Shown here: piece by piece, positions 15,563-24,026 of the stretch
Position numbering within the stretch: position 1 is the stretch's first letter
Layout of the letters: each line of letters starts with the position of its first letter
NCBI GenBank assembly: GCA_965229305.1
Contig: CBDDIZ010000032.1
Span: 62,001-126,000, forward strand
From: JALHNI01 sp965229305
GTDB taxonomy: Bacteria > Acidobacteriota > Terriglobia > Bryobacterales > Bryobacteraceae
Length of the DNA: 64,000 nt
Reading direction: 5' to 3'
Position numbers and translations under genes: made by a program
The notes under the pieces: generated by a model
Told to the model about the DNA's origin: nothing
What the model saw: the letters and a program-made list of their open reading frames with translations, nothing else
Database searches by the model: none

Positions 15563-16408
15563 TTACGGGTTGATGCCGAGGATCGAGAGGGAGTCGCGGT
15601 TAAACAGCCGCTCCATGGCGTCCAGGTTGAGGCGAGGGAGCTTGGTGCCTTCCAGCATGTCGTTCAAGGCGCGCATGCCGACGATGCTGGCATCGGGCGT
15701 GGTGAACGGATAGTCGCTGCCGAAGAGGACTTTGTCCCACACGCCATACTCCTGCACGAGCATCAGCGAATGATAGAGCTGGAACGGGCGGTAGTGGAGG
15801 GCGGAGCAATCGGCGTAAACGTTGGTGTGCTTGCGAATGGTGACGACGCATTCGCCTTCGTACGGATGGCCGAGGTGAGCGAGGATCATGCGGACTTCGG
15901 GGAAGCGAATGGCGACGTCATCGAGCAGGCGGGGCAAGGTGCACGCCAGCGGCGCTTTGCTGATGAAGGTGGTGCCGGTGTGCAGAAGGACGGGCAGCGA
16001 GTGGCGCGTGGCGTATTCCCAGAGCGGGTCGAGATCGCGGGAGTTGGGGTAGAAGCCGGCGTACATGGGCATGAGCTTGATGCCCTTGAGCTTGAGAGTC
16101 TCGTGACCTTCGCGGAGCTCGTCCTGCCAGCCGGGCTGGGTGGGATCGAGGGAGAGGAAGCCGATGAGACGATCCGAATGCTGGGCGACATAGGCGGCGA
16201 CTTCTTGGTCGGGGACCCAGAGGCCGGCGAGCTTGGCTTTGCCGCCGAAGACGATGGTGCGATCGGCTTGGGTGGCGCCTTTGGCGTAGTCTTCCCAGCG
16301 GACGGTGAGGTCGAGTTCGAAGTTGCGACCGCGGATGGATTCACGGATGAACTCGGGAGAAAAATGGCGTGGGTATTCGAAGAAGTGGCTATGAACGTCG
16401 ACAACCAT
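15563..16408 (-). CDS. Amidohydrolase family 2 protein (copy 2)
   Basis: 281-residue paralogue of the protein at 12527. Metal motifs are VDVHSHFFE at the N-terminus, VLLHTGTTF (about 143), MILAHLGHPY (about 176) and LFGSDYPFTTP (about 228). I prefer the ATG at 16408 (MVVDVHSHF), where the first barrel strand starts; TACCCT sits 6 nt upstream. The TTG at 16447 would add 13 residues and overlap an operator half-site. It has its own promoter, divergent from the IclR gene, with site D between them. Having two amidohydrolases in one regulon suggests two successive hydrolytic or hydration steps. Confidence 0.84.
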   Translation of the reverse strand: MVVDVHSHFFEYPRHFSPEFIRESIRGRNFELDLTVRWEDYAKGATQADRTIVFGGKAKLAGLWVPDQEVAAYVAQHSDRLIGFLSLDPTQPGWQDELREGHETLKLKGIKLMPMYAGFYPNSRDLDPLWEYATRHSLPVLLHTGTTFISKAPLACTLPRLLDDVAIRFPEVRMILAHLGHPYEGECVVTIRKHTNVYADCSALHYRPFQLYHSLMLVQEYGVWDKVLFGSDYPFTTPDASIVGMRALNDMLEGTKLPRLNLDAMERLFNRDSLSILGINP

Positions 16409-16414
16409 GAATGC

Positions 16415-16420
16415 AGGGTA
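16415..16420 (-). promoter_or_regulatory. -10 hexamer TACCCT of the 16408 amidohydrolase gene (leaderless)
   Basis: TACCCT on the minus strand, 6 nt before the ATG at 16408 and 40 nt from operator site D. Confidence 0.6.
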
Positions 16421-16441
16421 GCGCGAGAGAATGGAGGAGGA

Positions 16442-16457
16442 GTTCAATAGGCCGAAT
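16442..16457. promoter_or_regulatory. Second, imperfect IclR operator (site D2)
   Basis: GTTCAATAGGCCGAAT keeps the GTTCAAT half-site but has GAAT instead of GAAC. It lies 3 bp from site D, centred about 42 bp upstream of the amidohydrolase start. A tandem or overlapping site could adjust autoregulation. Confidence 0.4.
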
Positions 16458-16460
16458 GTT

Positions 16461-16476
16461 GTTCGATTAGATGAAC
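16461..16476. promoter_or_regulatory. IclR-regulon operator, site D (GTTC-N8-GAAC)
   Basis: GTTCGATTAGATGAAC between the divergent amidohydrolase and iclR-type genes. It lies exactly 40 nt from the -10 boxes on both sides (16415-16420 on the minus strand, 16517-16522 on the plus strand), so one site could serve both promoters. Confidence 0.75.
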
Positions 16477-16493
16477 GAAGTGGTTCGGCTGCG

Positions 16494-16522
16494 TTGACAG
16501 TCGGGGTGCCAGATCCTATTCT
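16494..16522 (+). promoter_or_regulatory. Sigma70 promoter of the IclR regulator gene
   Basis: TTGACA (16494-16499), a 17-bp spacer and TATTCT (16517-16522). This is the closest match to consensus seen in the window. The leader carries GGAGGTG (16533-16539) four bases from the ATG. Confidence 0.75.
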
Positions 16523-16542
16523 GGGCTTTCGCGGAGGTGTGA

Positions 16543-17358
16543 ATGGAGAATGTTTCCAAGGCCACGGCGCCCGCGCTTGAAAGAGGATTGGCAGTGTTGG
16601 AGTCGATCGCCCGCTCGCGCGGCGGATTGACCCTGTCCCAACTCACCCGCTACCTCGACTTACCGAAAAGTTCAGCCTTCTGCTTGCTGCGGACGCTAGA
16701 GCAGTGCGGTTATCTGTTCCGGGATTCACAGACAGGCAAGTACAGCGTCAGTTTACGAGTGTGTAATCTCGCAAACTTGGCGTTGAACGGCATCGGGCTG
16801 CGCGAAAAGGCGCGGCCGTATCTGCGCCGGCTGTCGGAGGAGGCCGGACTGACGGTGCACATGGCGATTCTGGAGAATGGCGCCTGCCTGTTGATCGACA
16901 AGGTGACGCCGGCGGGCGTACCGCCGATCGCGACGTGGGTGGGGAAACATTTGAGCTTGCATTGCACGGCGATCGGCAAGGCGATTGCCGCGTATATGGA
17001 AGAAGAAGAGATGACGGACCTGCTGCGCGAGCAGGGCTTTATGCGCCACAACGAGAACACGATCTGTTCGATGAAGCGCCTGAAGCAGGAGTTGGCCGCG
17101 GTGCGCCAGCGCGGGTACGCGATGGACGACGAAGAGGAAGAGATCAGCATCCGCTGCATCGGCGGAGCGCTGTTCGAGAGCGGCAAGGTGGTGGGCGGGC
17201 TGAGCCTGGTGGGGACGACAAACGAGATCCACAGCGGGACCATTCAGCACTTGGCGTCGATGCTGGTGAGCACGGCGCATCAGATTTCGGAAGTGGTGCG
17301 GTTGCCCGATCCCAAGGGCGCCGAGATTGCGGCGCCGTTGAGACTCAAGCGCGCCTAG
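16543..17358 (+). CDS. IclR family transcriptional regulator (regulator 1)
   Basis: 271 residues. The N-terminal winged helix-turn-helix spans about 11-70: ALERGLAVLESIA, LTLSQLTRYLDLPKSSAFCL (recognition helix after LPKSS). The IclR effector domain spans about 80-255 with HMAILENGACLLIDKV, LSLHCTAIGKAI, ISIRCIGGALFESGKVVGGL. Regulators of this family bind inverted repeats as dimers or tetramers, can activate or repress, and usually sense the aromatic or carboxylate substrate of the adjacent pathway. Five GTTC-N8-GAAC sites surround this gene. Operator centres about 60 bp upstream of leaderless starts fit a class I activator. The stop overlaps the convergent peptidase stop within CTAG (17355-17358). 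Confidence 0.9.
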   Translation: MENVSKATAPALERGLAVLESIARSRGGLTLSQLTRYLDLPKSSAFCLLRTLEQCGYLFRDSQTGKYSVSLRVCNLANLALNGIGLREKARPYLRRLSEEAGLTVHMAILENGACLLIDKVTPAGVPPIATWVGKHLSLHCTAIGKAIAAYMEEEEMTDLLREQGFMRHNENTICSMKRLKQELAAVRQRGYAMDDEEEEISIRCIGGALFESGKVVGGLSLVGTTNEIHSGTIQHLASMLVSTAHQISEVVRLPDPKGAEIAAPLRLKRA

Positions 17359-19208
17359 GGCACCGGGATCCAGCGTTTGAACCAGGCGACATTGCGCGTC
17401 ATCATGTCGTGCTGGTGCGCAGGCTCGCTGATCGAGTGCGGCTCACGCGGATAGGTGATGAACTCGGTGGGGACGCCGAGTTCCGTAAGCGCGAGATAGA
17501 GTTCGGCGACGTTATCGAGATCGCGTTCACCGCGCATGAGGAGCGAGGGAGTCTTGATGTCCTTCAAACGACCACGTTGGGAGTGGCGCTCGTAAGCCTC
17601 GAGGCGAGCCCAGGGCGCGCCGCCGAAGTACTCGTGAATGACCTCCGGCGGACCATCGTCGCCGCCGACGGCCATGCCGTAGTACGTGATCCAATCCATG
17701 CTGCAGCCGCCGAGGGACGCGGCCTTAAAGCGATTCGTGCGCGTGATCATCCAGGACGTGAGATAGCCACCGTAGCTCCAGCCCATCAGGCCGAGACGAT
17801 CGCGGTCGGCGATGCCTTGGGCGATCAAGTAGTCGACGCCGGACATGATGTCGTCCATGTCGCCAAAGCCTTGCTGCTGAATGGTGGGCGTGCGAAAAGC
17901 GGGACCGTAGTTGATGCTGCCGCGGAAGTTTGGTTCGAAGACGGCGTAGCCCTCCTGCAGAAAGGCCTGCGTGGGATACATGCGGGGGATCGGGAAGGAC
18001 TCCGTGGCTGCGCCGGTGGGGCCGCCATGCACGGAGACGATCAGGGGGACGGGCTTGCCCGGCACGTAACCGACGGGATAGCGGAGGACGCCTTCGACGG
18101 CGAGGCCGTCCTTGGCTTTCCAACGCACGGTTTCGGTTTTGAAGGACGGGAAGCCGGCGGGCTTGAGATCGACGAGCGTTTTCTGATCGAGGATCAGGGC
18201 CGAGTCGCGCAGATAGGCGACATGCGCGCCGTCGCGGCTGACGCTGAAGTCAGCGAGGCGTTCGCGGCGCTGGGCTTGGCCGGTGGAGACGTTCAGCGAA
18301 TAGAGATAGTCGCCCGTGCCGTGGCCGGCGAGTAAGCGAATCTCGCGGCTATCCGGGCTCCACCAGACACGCCGCGGGTTGAAGACGTCGCCCTCGAGCT
18401 TCTCGGTGAGATAGCGCACGCTGCCGCCGCCGGCGGGGACGACGGCGAAGTGGCGCGGGCCGAAGTACCCGAGCTGGCCCATCTGGGAGTGGAAGAGGAT
18501 CTGGCGGCCATCGGGCGAGTAAAGCGGCTGCAGGTCCTGGCCCAGTTGGGTGACGAGGGCTTGGTCCTGACCGGAAGCGAGGGTGTACTCATAGAGGTCG
18601 ACGTGGAAGCGCTCATGGCCGCGGCCGTTCTTCTGCGCGGAGTAGGCGAGCTTCTTGCCCTCCGGGGACCAATCGAAGGTGAGGACGTGACGCGGGATGG
18701 CGAGCGTGCGCGTGGCGCCGGTGGCGACGTTGACGAGCGTGATGGCGCTGTTGCGGTAGTTCTGGCCGCCGACGATCATGTCGCGGCCGGCGGCACGGTC
18801 GCGGGCTTGTTCCGGTGTGTAAGGCTGGGGGGCGACGTAGGCGAGTTGCGAACTGTCCGGGGACCACTTGAAGAATTCGATGCCGGTGGTGGAGTGGGTG
18901 AGTTGCTGACCCGAGCGGAGATGGAGCTGGAGGCTGCCCGTGCGGCGCGAGAGGAAGGCCAGTTGGCGGCCATCGGGCGACCAGCGGGGAGTGCTGTCGG
19001 AGGCGTGGGGAGTGGGGAGAGGCTGCGGCTGTCCGTTAGCGGTGATCGTCCAAACGGCGCTGACGTAGCGGTTGGCGGCCGAGTCGACGCGGCGCGTGAC
19101 GTAGGCGACCTGGTCACCGGCGGGATTGAGTTGGGGATCGTGGATGGTCTGGAGCGACATGAGAGAGTCGACATTCCAGAGCGAGGCGGCAAAGAAGAAA
19201 AGAAGCAT
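17355..19208 (-). CDS. S9 family (prolyl oligopeptidase/DPP-like) serine peptidase
   Basis: 617 residues: an N-terminal TolB/WD40-like beta-propeller (about 10-350, with repeats such as PRWSPDGRQLAFLS and FKWSPDSSQLAYVA) followed by an alpha/beta-hydrolase catalytic domain. Catalytic motifs are GLMGWSYGGYL (nucleophile Ser, about 483), MRGERDLDNV (Asp) and YPREPHSISEP (His). A hydrophobic N-terminus (MLLFFFAASLW) could be a signal peptide or anchor, implying cleavage of short peptides or amides outside the cytoplasm. The start at 19208 lies directly behind the terminator of the TonB receptor and has no Shine-Dalgarno; a TTG at 19235 falls inside the hairpin. It is probably linked functionally to the receptor upstream. 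Confidence 0.87.
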   Translation of the reverse strand: MLLFFFAASLWNVDSLMSLQTIHDPQLNPAGDQVAYVTRRVDSAANRYVSAVWTITANGQPQPLPTPHASDSTPRWSPDGRQLAFLSRRTGSLQLHLRSGQQLTHSTTGIEFFKWSPDSSQLAYVAPQPYTPEQARDRAAGRDMIVGGQNYRNSAITLVNVATGATRTLAIPRHVLTFDWSPEGKKLAYSAQKNGRGHERFHVDLYEYTLASGQDQALVTQLGQDLQPLYSPDGRQILFHSQMGQLGYFGPRHFAVVPAGGGSVRYLTEKLEGDVFNPRRVWWSPDSREIRLLAGHGTGDYLYSLNVSTGQAQRRERLADFSVSRDGAHVAYLRDSALILDQKTLVDLKPAGFPSFKTETVRWKAKDGLAVEGVLRYPVGYVPGKPVPLIVSVHGGPTGAATESFPIPRMYPTQAFLQEGYAVFEPNFRGSINYGPAFRTPTIQQQGFGDMDDIMSGVDYLIAQGIADRDRLGLMGWSYGGYLTSWMITRTNRFKAASLGGCSMDWITYYGMAVGGDDGPPEVIHEYFGGAPWARLEAYERHSQRGRLKDIKTPSLLMRGERDLDNVAELYLALTELGVPTEFITYPREPHSISEPAHQHDMMTRNVAWFKRWIPVP

Positions 19209-19210
19209 AG

Positions 19211-19245
19211 GAAAAGAAAGAAGGGCGACGGCCAAGCCGCCGCCC
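19211..19245 (-). terminator. Intrinsic terminator after the TonB receptor gene
   Basis: Minus-strand transcript: the 10-bp arms GCCGCCGCCC and GGGCGACGGC (19236-19245 and 19223-19232, one G-U pair) close a 3-nt loop, followed by TTCTTTCTTTTC (19211-19222). The U-rich tract ends 2 nt before the ATG of the peptidase, so termination efficiency may control peptidase expression. Confidence 0.75.
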
Positions 19246-19266
19246 TCGGGTTTTAGTTTACGAGCG

Positions 19267-22200
19267 TTAGAACAGGAACTTCAGACCGAGCTGCATGTAG
19301 CGCGAGGCGCCGGCGCTGGTGATGCGGCCGTAGGTCGCGCTGGTGAGCGAGGTGCTGGGGTTCGAGTAGTTCACGCGGTTGGTGGTGTTGAAGGTCTCAA
19401 AGCGGAACTGGAAGTACTTCGACTCGGTAACGCTGAAGTTCTTGGTGAGACCCGTGTTGATGGCGAAGTTGCCGGGACCTTCGATGATGCCGAGACCGGA
19501 GTTACCGAAGGTGTAGATGGCCGGCGCCGAGAAGGCGGCCGTGTTGAACCAGCGGCCGGGACCGGGACTGTCGACGCTGGGGTCGCCGACGATGTTGGCG
19601 CGCGGCGTCCAGCTGTTGCCGAGGCTGGGCGTGCCGGCGGAGATGCTGAGCGGCTGGCCGGACTGGCCTTGCTGCGTGAAGTTCAACTGCCAGCCGCCGA
19701 CCAGGAAGTCCACCGCGCGGTTGGTGCTGGAGCCAAACTTCTTGCCGCGGCCGAACGGGACTTCCCAAACGACGGTGGCGTACTCGATGTGGCGACGGTC
19801 AAACGGCGTGCGGCCGCGGTTGTACCAGTCGGGCGAGTAAGGCGTGAGCGCGCAGGTTTCGCACTCAGGGGTGTTGGCCTGCATGCTGCGCGAGAACGAG
19901 TACGAGAAGGTGAAGGCGAGGCCGCCAGCGAAGCGGCGTTCGACTTTGGTTTGCAGCGCGTGATACCAGTTGTGGGCAAAGTTCTCGTTGACCATGATGC
20001 CGGCGAAGGCCGGGAAGGGCCGATCGGCCTGGAGGTTGGTGTGGAGGCCGATGGTAGCTTCGTTGTAGTTGCGGACACCGACTTCGTTGCTGACAAGAGT
20101 GCCGACATAGGAAACCGTGAGGGCCGAGCGCGAAGGCAGGGCCGTCTGCAAGGTGACGTTCCACTCATGCGTCCGCGCGGGGCGCAGGTTGTAAGCGGGC
20201 GCGTAGATGGTGCCGGGGCCGAAGGTGGTGGGCGAAGCCGGCCACAGGGTTTCCCAGCGTTGCAGGGTGGCCGGCGAGAAGCTGAGCGACTCGAGGCTCC
20301 AGTGCGGGATGTTCACCGTGGAGGCGCCGCGGTTGCCGGTGTAGCTGTTGTAGAAGATGCCGTAGCCGGCGCGGAACACGAAGTCCTTGGTCTTGAAAGG
20401 ACGGTAGACGGCGCCGAGGCGCGGAGCCCAGTTGCCGTTCGGTTCGTAGAGGCCATCGGGCACGCCGGCTTCGCGGGCAGTGATGTAGAGGCCTTTGGTG
20501 GCCGCCGCCAGGAAGGGCGTGACGGGGAAGGCGTTCAGGTTCGGATTGCCGTTGGAGTCAACGGCGGTGATCATGACGTTGCGCTTGGGGTCCCAGGTGC
20601 TCGAGACGTCGTTGACGTTGTGCCGGGCGAGCCAGCGCTCATAACGAAGACCGAGTTCGAGGGTGAGGTTCGGGCGCACGCGCCAGGTGTCCTGGATGTA
20701 GCCGGCGGCGTAGGGGCTCTTGTCGGTGCCGAACTTCTTGAGCGGGTCATTGCGGTTCGACGAAGAGGCGTAGCCGAGGAGGTAGTCGGCAAAGCCGTCG
20801 TTGCTGTAGAGGTTATTGAAGGCGAAGGTGCCGCGGGCGGCGGCGGAGCCGTGCTCACCGAAGGTGTGCCAGTCGCCGTATTCGTAGCCGGCGGCGAGCG
20901 TGTGGCGGCCGCGGATGGAGCTGACGGCGACCTTGCCGTTGCGGACGTCACCTTTGAGGTAGCCGGGAACGCCCCAGCCGCCAGGGAAGTTGACGCCCGT
21001 GTAGCCGTTGGCGAAGCTGAGGTCCGGAGGACCGACCCAGGCTTCGCGGCCCGCGGTGGGAATGCCCTGAATGCCGGCGAGCAGAACGTCGTTCTGTTTG
21101 CCGAGCGAAGGATTGCTATAGCTGCTGTTGGTGCGCATGACGCCGGCCGAGGCGGTGAGCAACGTGGTGGGCGTCATGGTCCAGGAGTAGTTGAAGCCGA
21201 GGTTGTCCTGGCGGACTTCGGAGGCGCCCGTGATGGAGGGGTCCGGACGATAGCCGAGTTGATCCTGCGGCTGGCGGACAGTGACCCAGCGGCCGTAGAT
21301 GCGCTGGTTGCGCGTGATCATGTGGTCAACGCGCAGCGTGCCTTCGTGGGTGTCGTTCTTGGCGGAGACGTTGTTCTTGTAGAAGCCGTCCGAGGAGTTG
21401 GGCTCGAGGATGAGCGGGAGGAAGTACTTCGAGGCCGCCGAGATGCGGTCGGCGGGAATGCGGTTGCCGGGGAAGGGCTGCTTGGTCAGCGGGTCGACGA
21501 TGGTTTTCGAGAGGGCGCTGAAGTCGCCGCTCTTCATCGCCGGGGTGACGCCGAGGCTGTTGTAGATGCGGGCGTTGCGAATGATGGTGCCTTCGTAGGA
21601 GCCGAAGAAGAAAGTCTTGTTCTTGATGACGGGTCCGCCGACGGCGGCGCCGAACTGGTTGCGGCGAACGCGGGCGACGGTGGGCGAGAAGGTGTTGCGG
21701 GCGTTGAAGGCGTCGTTCTGGACGAACTCCCAGGCGGCGCCGTGCAACTGATTGGTGCCGGACTTGGTGACGACGAGGACCTGCATTGGATTGCGTCCGC
21801 TTTCGGCGTTGAAGTTCATCGTCTGCACGTTGAACTCGGCAATGGTGTCGACGTTCGGGATGGCGGTGCCGCCTTCATCCATGGGGGCGTTCGAGTTCAG
21901 GCCATCGAGCTGGAAGCCGGCTTTGTTGTTGCGCAGTCCCTGACCTTGAATGTAGGTGGCGCGTTCGCCGCCGTCCTGCGTGCTTTCCCAGCGCATGCCG
22001 GGCACCAGGGCGACCAGGGCGAGCGGGTTGCGCGTGGCGAGCGGCAGTTCACGAATCTGGCGCATCTGGACGACGGTTTCGACGGACGTCTTTTCCGTCT
22101 GGAGGACTTCGGCGGTGGCTTCCACCGCGACGGTTTCGGCGACATCGCCGACCGCAAGCATCGGAGCGACGCGGCTACGGTCGCCGACGGTGAGTTCCGT

Positions 22201-22509
22201 GCGGGCAATTTCCCAGCGCTTGAAGCCCTTGGCCTTCACGCTGATCGAGTAGGGGCCAATCGGCAGCGCCGAGATGGCGAAGGCGCCGGCGTTGTCGGCG
22301 GTGACAGTTTTGGTCAAGCCGGTGTTGAGTTGCTTGACGGTAATTTCGGCTCCGGGAATTACAGCTCCGGAAGAATCTTGAACGGTGCCAAAGAATGAGC
22401 CATCGGTGCCAGTCTGCGCGAGAAGCGTGAGCGCGAGGACGAAGGCCGAGAGCAGACATCGAACGAACGGGCGAAGAACGCCGCGGGTTCCACCAGGTGC
22501 TAGCCTCAT
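19267..22509 (-). CDS. TonB-dependent receptor, Oar-like (complete)
   Basis: 1080-residue outer-membrane receptor. The signal peptide lies within residues 1-32 (FVLALTLLAQ); a carboxypeptidase-regulatory-like domain follows (about 36-120, FFGTVQDSSGAVIPGAEITV), then a plug (about 130-290, with FQLDGLNSNAPMDEGGTA and FNVQTMNFNAESGRNP) and a large beta-barrel ending in an aromatic residue (QLGLKFLF). The start is supported by GGAG five bases before the ATG at 22509. Operator site E (22610-22625) lies upstream, so this receptor probably imports the substrate of the IclR regulon or oligomers released by the following peptidase. An intrinsic terminator separates the two. Confidence 0.92.
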   Translation of the reverse strand: MRLAPGGTRGVLRPFVRCLLSAFVLALTLLAQTGTDGSFFGTVQDSSGAVIPGAEITVKQLNTGLTKTVTADNAGAFAISALPIGPYSISVKAKGFKRWEIARTELTVGDRSRVAPMLAVGDVAETVAVEATAEVLQTEKTSVETVVQMRQIRELPLATRNPLALVALVPGMRWESTQDGGERATYIQGQGLRNNKAGFQLDGLNSNAPMDEGGTAIPNVDTIAEFNVQTMNFNAESGRNPMQVLVVTKSGTNQLHGAAWEFVQNDAFNARNTFSPTVARVRRNQFGAAVGGPVIKNKTFFFGSYEGTIIRNARIYNSLGVTPAMKSGDFSALSKTIVDPLTKQPFPGNRIPADRISAASKYFLPLILEPNSSDGFYKNNVSAKNDTHEGTLRVDHMITRNQRIYGRWVTVRQPQDQLGYRPDPSITGASEVRQDNLGFNYSWTMTPTTLLTASAGVMRTNSSYSNPSLGKQNDVLLAGIQGIPTAGREAWVGPPDLSFANGYTGVNFPGGWGVPGYLKGDVRNGKVAVSSIRGRHTLAAGYEYGDWHTFGEHGSAAARGTFAFNNLYSNDGFADYLLGYASSSNRNDPLKKFGTDKSPYAAGYIQDTWRVRPNLTLELGLRYERWLARHNVNDVSSTWDPKRNVMITAVDSNGNPNLNAFPVTPFLAAATKGLYITAREAGVPDGLYEPNGNWAPRLGAVYRPFKTKDFVFRAGYGIFYNSYTGNRGASTVNIPHWSLESLSFSPATLQRWETLWPASPTTFGPGTIYAPAYNLRPARTHEWNVTLQTALPSRSALTVSYVGTLVSNEVGVRNYNEATIGLHTNLQADRPFPAFAGIMVNENFAHNWYHALQTKVERRFAGGLAFTFSYSFSRSMQANTPECETCALTPYSPDWYNRGRTPFDRRHIEYATVVWEVPFGRGKKFGSSTNRAVDFLVGGWQLNFTQQGQSGQPLSISAGTPSLGNSWTPRANIVGDPSVDSPGPGRWFNTAAFSAPAIYTFGNSGLGIIEGPGNFAINTGLTKNFSVTESKYFQFRFETFNTTNRVNYSNPSTSLTSATYGRITSAGASRYMQLGLKFLF

Positions 22510-22609
22510 AAATCTCCTTGAAAACGGCCGATCGACAGAGCGGTGAGCCGTTGGGTCTGGTCTATTTTCACGTGGCCGAGAACGAATACAACGGGATTGT
22601 CACGATACT

Positions 22610-22625
22610 GTTCATCCGGTTGAAC
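22610..22625. promoter_or_regulatory. IclR-regulon operator, site E (GTTC-N8-GAAC)
   Basis: GTTCATCCGGTTGAAC, about 100 bp upstream of the TonB receptor start. No TANNNT hexamer lies at 40 nt, but GAAAAT (22564-22569) is there and matches the key A and T. The rest of the 220-base gap (22510-22729) shows only the RBS and no gene. Confidence 0.6.
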
Positions 22626-22729
22626 GTCGGCCAAAGGGTTAACCAAACAGGGGTTCGGGCGCGACTGGGCAGGGCCGTCGAGCGAGCGGGACGGCGCGGG
22701 CAAATTCGACTAACGAGCCACGCGAGACG

Positions 22730-24016
22730 CTACGAGAACAGTTCCGGCAAGGGTTGGCCGGTTTCGTCGTCGAGCGCGTTGGCGATCTTGATGGGGCGAC
22801 CGACGGGAGTGTCGTACTCCTTGGTCCAATCGATCCCAAAAGCTTTGTAGACGGTGGCGAAGATGTCGCCCATGCTGGTGAGCTTGGTGGTGACGTTGCC
22901 CCCGGTTTCGTCACTGGCGCCGATCACTTGGCCGGTGCGCAGACCACCGCCGCCGATCGCCAGGGACCAGCAGGCGGGCCAATGATCGCGGCCGCGATCG
23001 TTGTTCACAAATGGCGTGCGGCCGAACTCGCCCATGGCGAGCACGATGGTGGAGTCAAGCAGACCGCGTTCGCTCAAGTCATCGAGCAGCACGGCCAGCG
23101 TGCGGTCGAACTTGGGGCAAAGACGATCGCGATGACCGGTGTCGTTTTCGCCGTGAGTGTCCCAGGCGAGCGTGTGATAGCCGGCCGCGGTGACGAAGCG
23201 GGCGCCGGCTTCGACCAGGCGTCGCGCATAGAGAGCGCTTTGCCCGACGGCATCACGGCCGTAGCGGTCGCGCATCTTGTCGGATTCCTTGCTGAGGTCG
23301 AAGGCGTCGCGCACGGTGGGGTTCAGCAGCATCTTCCAGGCCTGGGAACTAAAGCCGTCCATATTGGCGTGCTCGACGCTTTGGGTGAGACGGCGGTAGC
23401 GCTGATCGACGAGGTCGAGGAAGGATTGGCGGTTGTGGACGGCTTGCTCGGAGACGCTTTTGGGCAGGCTGAGGTCAGTGACCTGGAAGTCTTTGCGGCT
23501 GGGGTCGGGGAGCGCCATGGGGTCATAGTCCGGCCCGAGGAAGCCGGCGCCGAAGTACTGTTCGTATTGGCGATTCTGCGCCCATTGGGGAACCAGGATG
23601 TGCGGCGGAATGCCGTTGCGCGCGCCGACCTCGCGAGCGATCACCGAGCCGATGGAGGGGAACTGCATGACCGGGTTCGACTCGTGGCCGGTGACGGCGT
23701 AGTGGCAGCCCTGCGGATGGTCGTTGCCGCGCGTGTGCATGGAACGCACGAGCGTGAGCTTGTCCATGCGCTTGGCGATTTGGGGCAGGAGCTCCGAGAC
23801 TTGGATGCCGGCGACGTTGGTGGAGATGGGCTTGAAGGCGGAGTTGGGCTTGGGGTCGAACGTATCGACCTGGCTGGGCCCGCCTTCGAGCCAGAAAAGA
23901 ATGCAGGACTTGGCCTGACCACCCGGCGAGTTGGCCGCCGCGCGCAGGTATTGCGGCAGCGTGATGCCCAGGGCCCCCAGGGAGCCGGCGGAAACAAATT
24001 GTCGGCGATTGATCAT
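22730..24016 (-). CDS. DUF1501 domain protein (exported), copy 1
   Basis: 428-residue protein of the DUF1501 family (sulfatase/alkaline-phosphatase superfamily fold). It begins with a Tat-like signal (MINRRQFVSAGSLGALGITL). Family marks are CILFWLEGGPSQVDTFDPKP (about 38), LTLVRSMHTRGNDHPQG (about 88), YHTLAWDTHGEND (about 270), VLAMGEFGRTPFVNN (about 314) and GRDHWPACWSLAIGGGGL (about 330), which hold the expected Asp and His metal ligands. Biochemistry of the family is largely unknown; its genes nearly always pair with DUF1549/DUF1553 cytochrome-like genes, as here (10 bp after the previous stop). Last gene of a five-gene operon. Start chosen at the signal; an in-frame upstream start is not needed. 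Confidence 0.88.
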   Translation of the reverse strand: MINRRQFVSAGSLGALGITLPQYLRAAANSPGGQAKSCILFWLEGGPSQVDTFDPKPNSAFKPISTNVAGIQVSELLPQIAKRMDKLTLVRSMHTRGNDHPQGCHYAVTGHESNPVMQFPSIGSVIAREVGARNGIPPHILVPQWAQNRQYEQYFGAGFLGPDYDPMALPDPSRKDFQVTDLSLPKSVSEQAVHNRQSFLDLVDQRYRRLTQSVEHANMDGFSSQAWKMLLNPTVRDAFDLSKESDKMRDRYGRDAVGQSALYARRLVEAGARFVTAAGYHTLAWDTHGENDTGHRDRLCPKFDRTLAVLLDDLSERGLLDSTIVLAMGEFGRTPFVNNDRGRDHWPACWSLAIGGGGLRTGQVIGASDETGGNVTTKLTSMGDIFATVYKAFGIDWTKEYDTPVGRPIKIANALDDETGQPLPELFS

Positions 24017-24026
24017 GTTGGCCTCT

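Noticed and set aside
19126..22398. 1090-codon plus-strand frame
   Set aside because: Antisense shadow of the TonB receptor and peptidase start; the minus-strand frame has signal peptide, domains and RBS.
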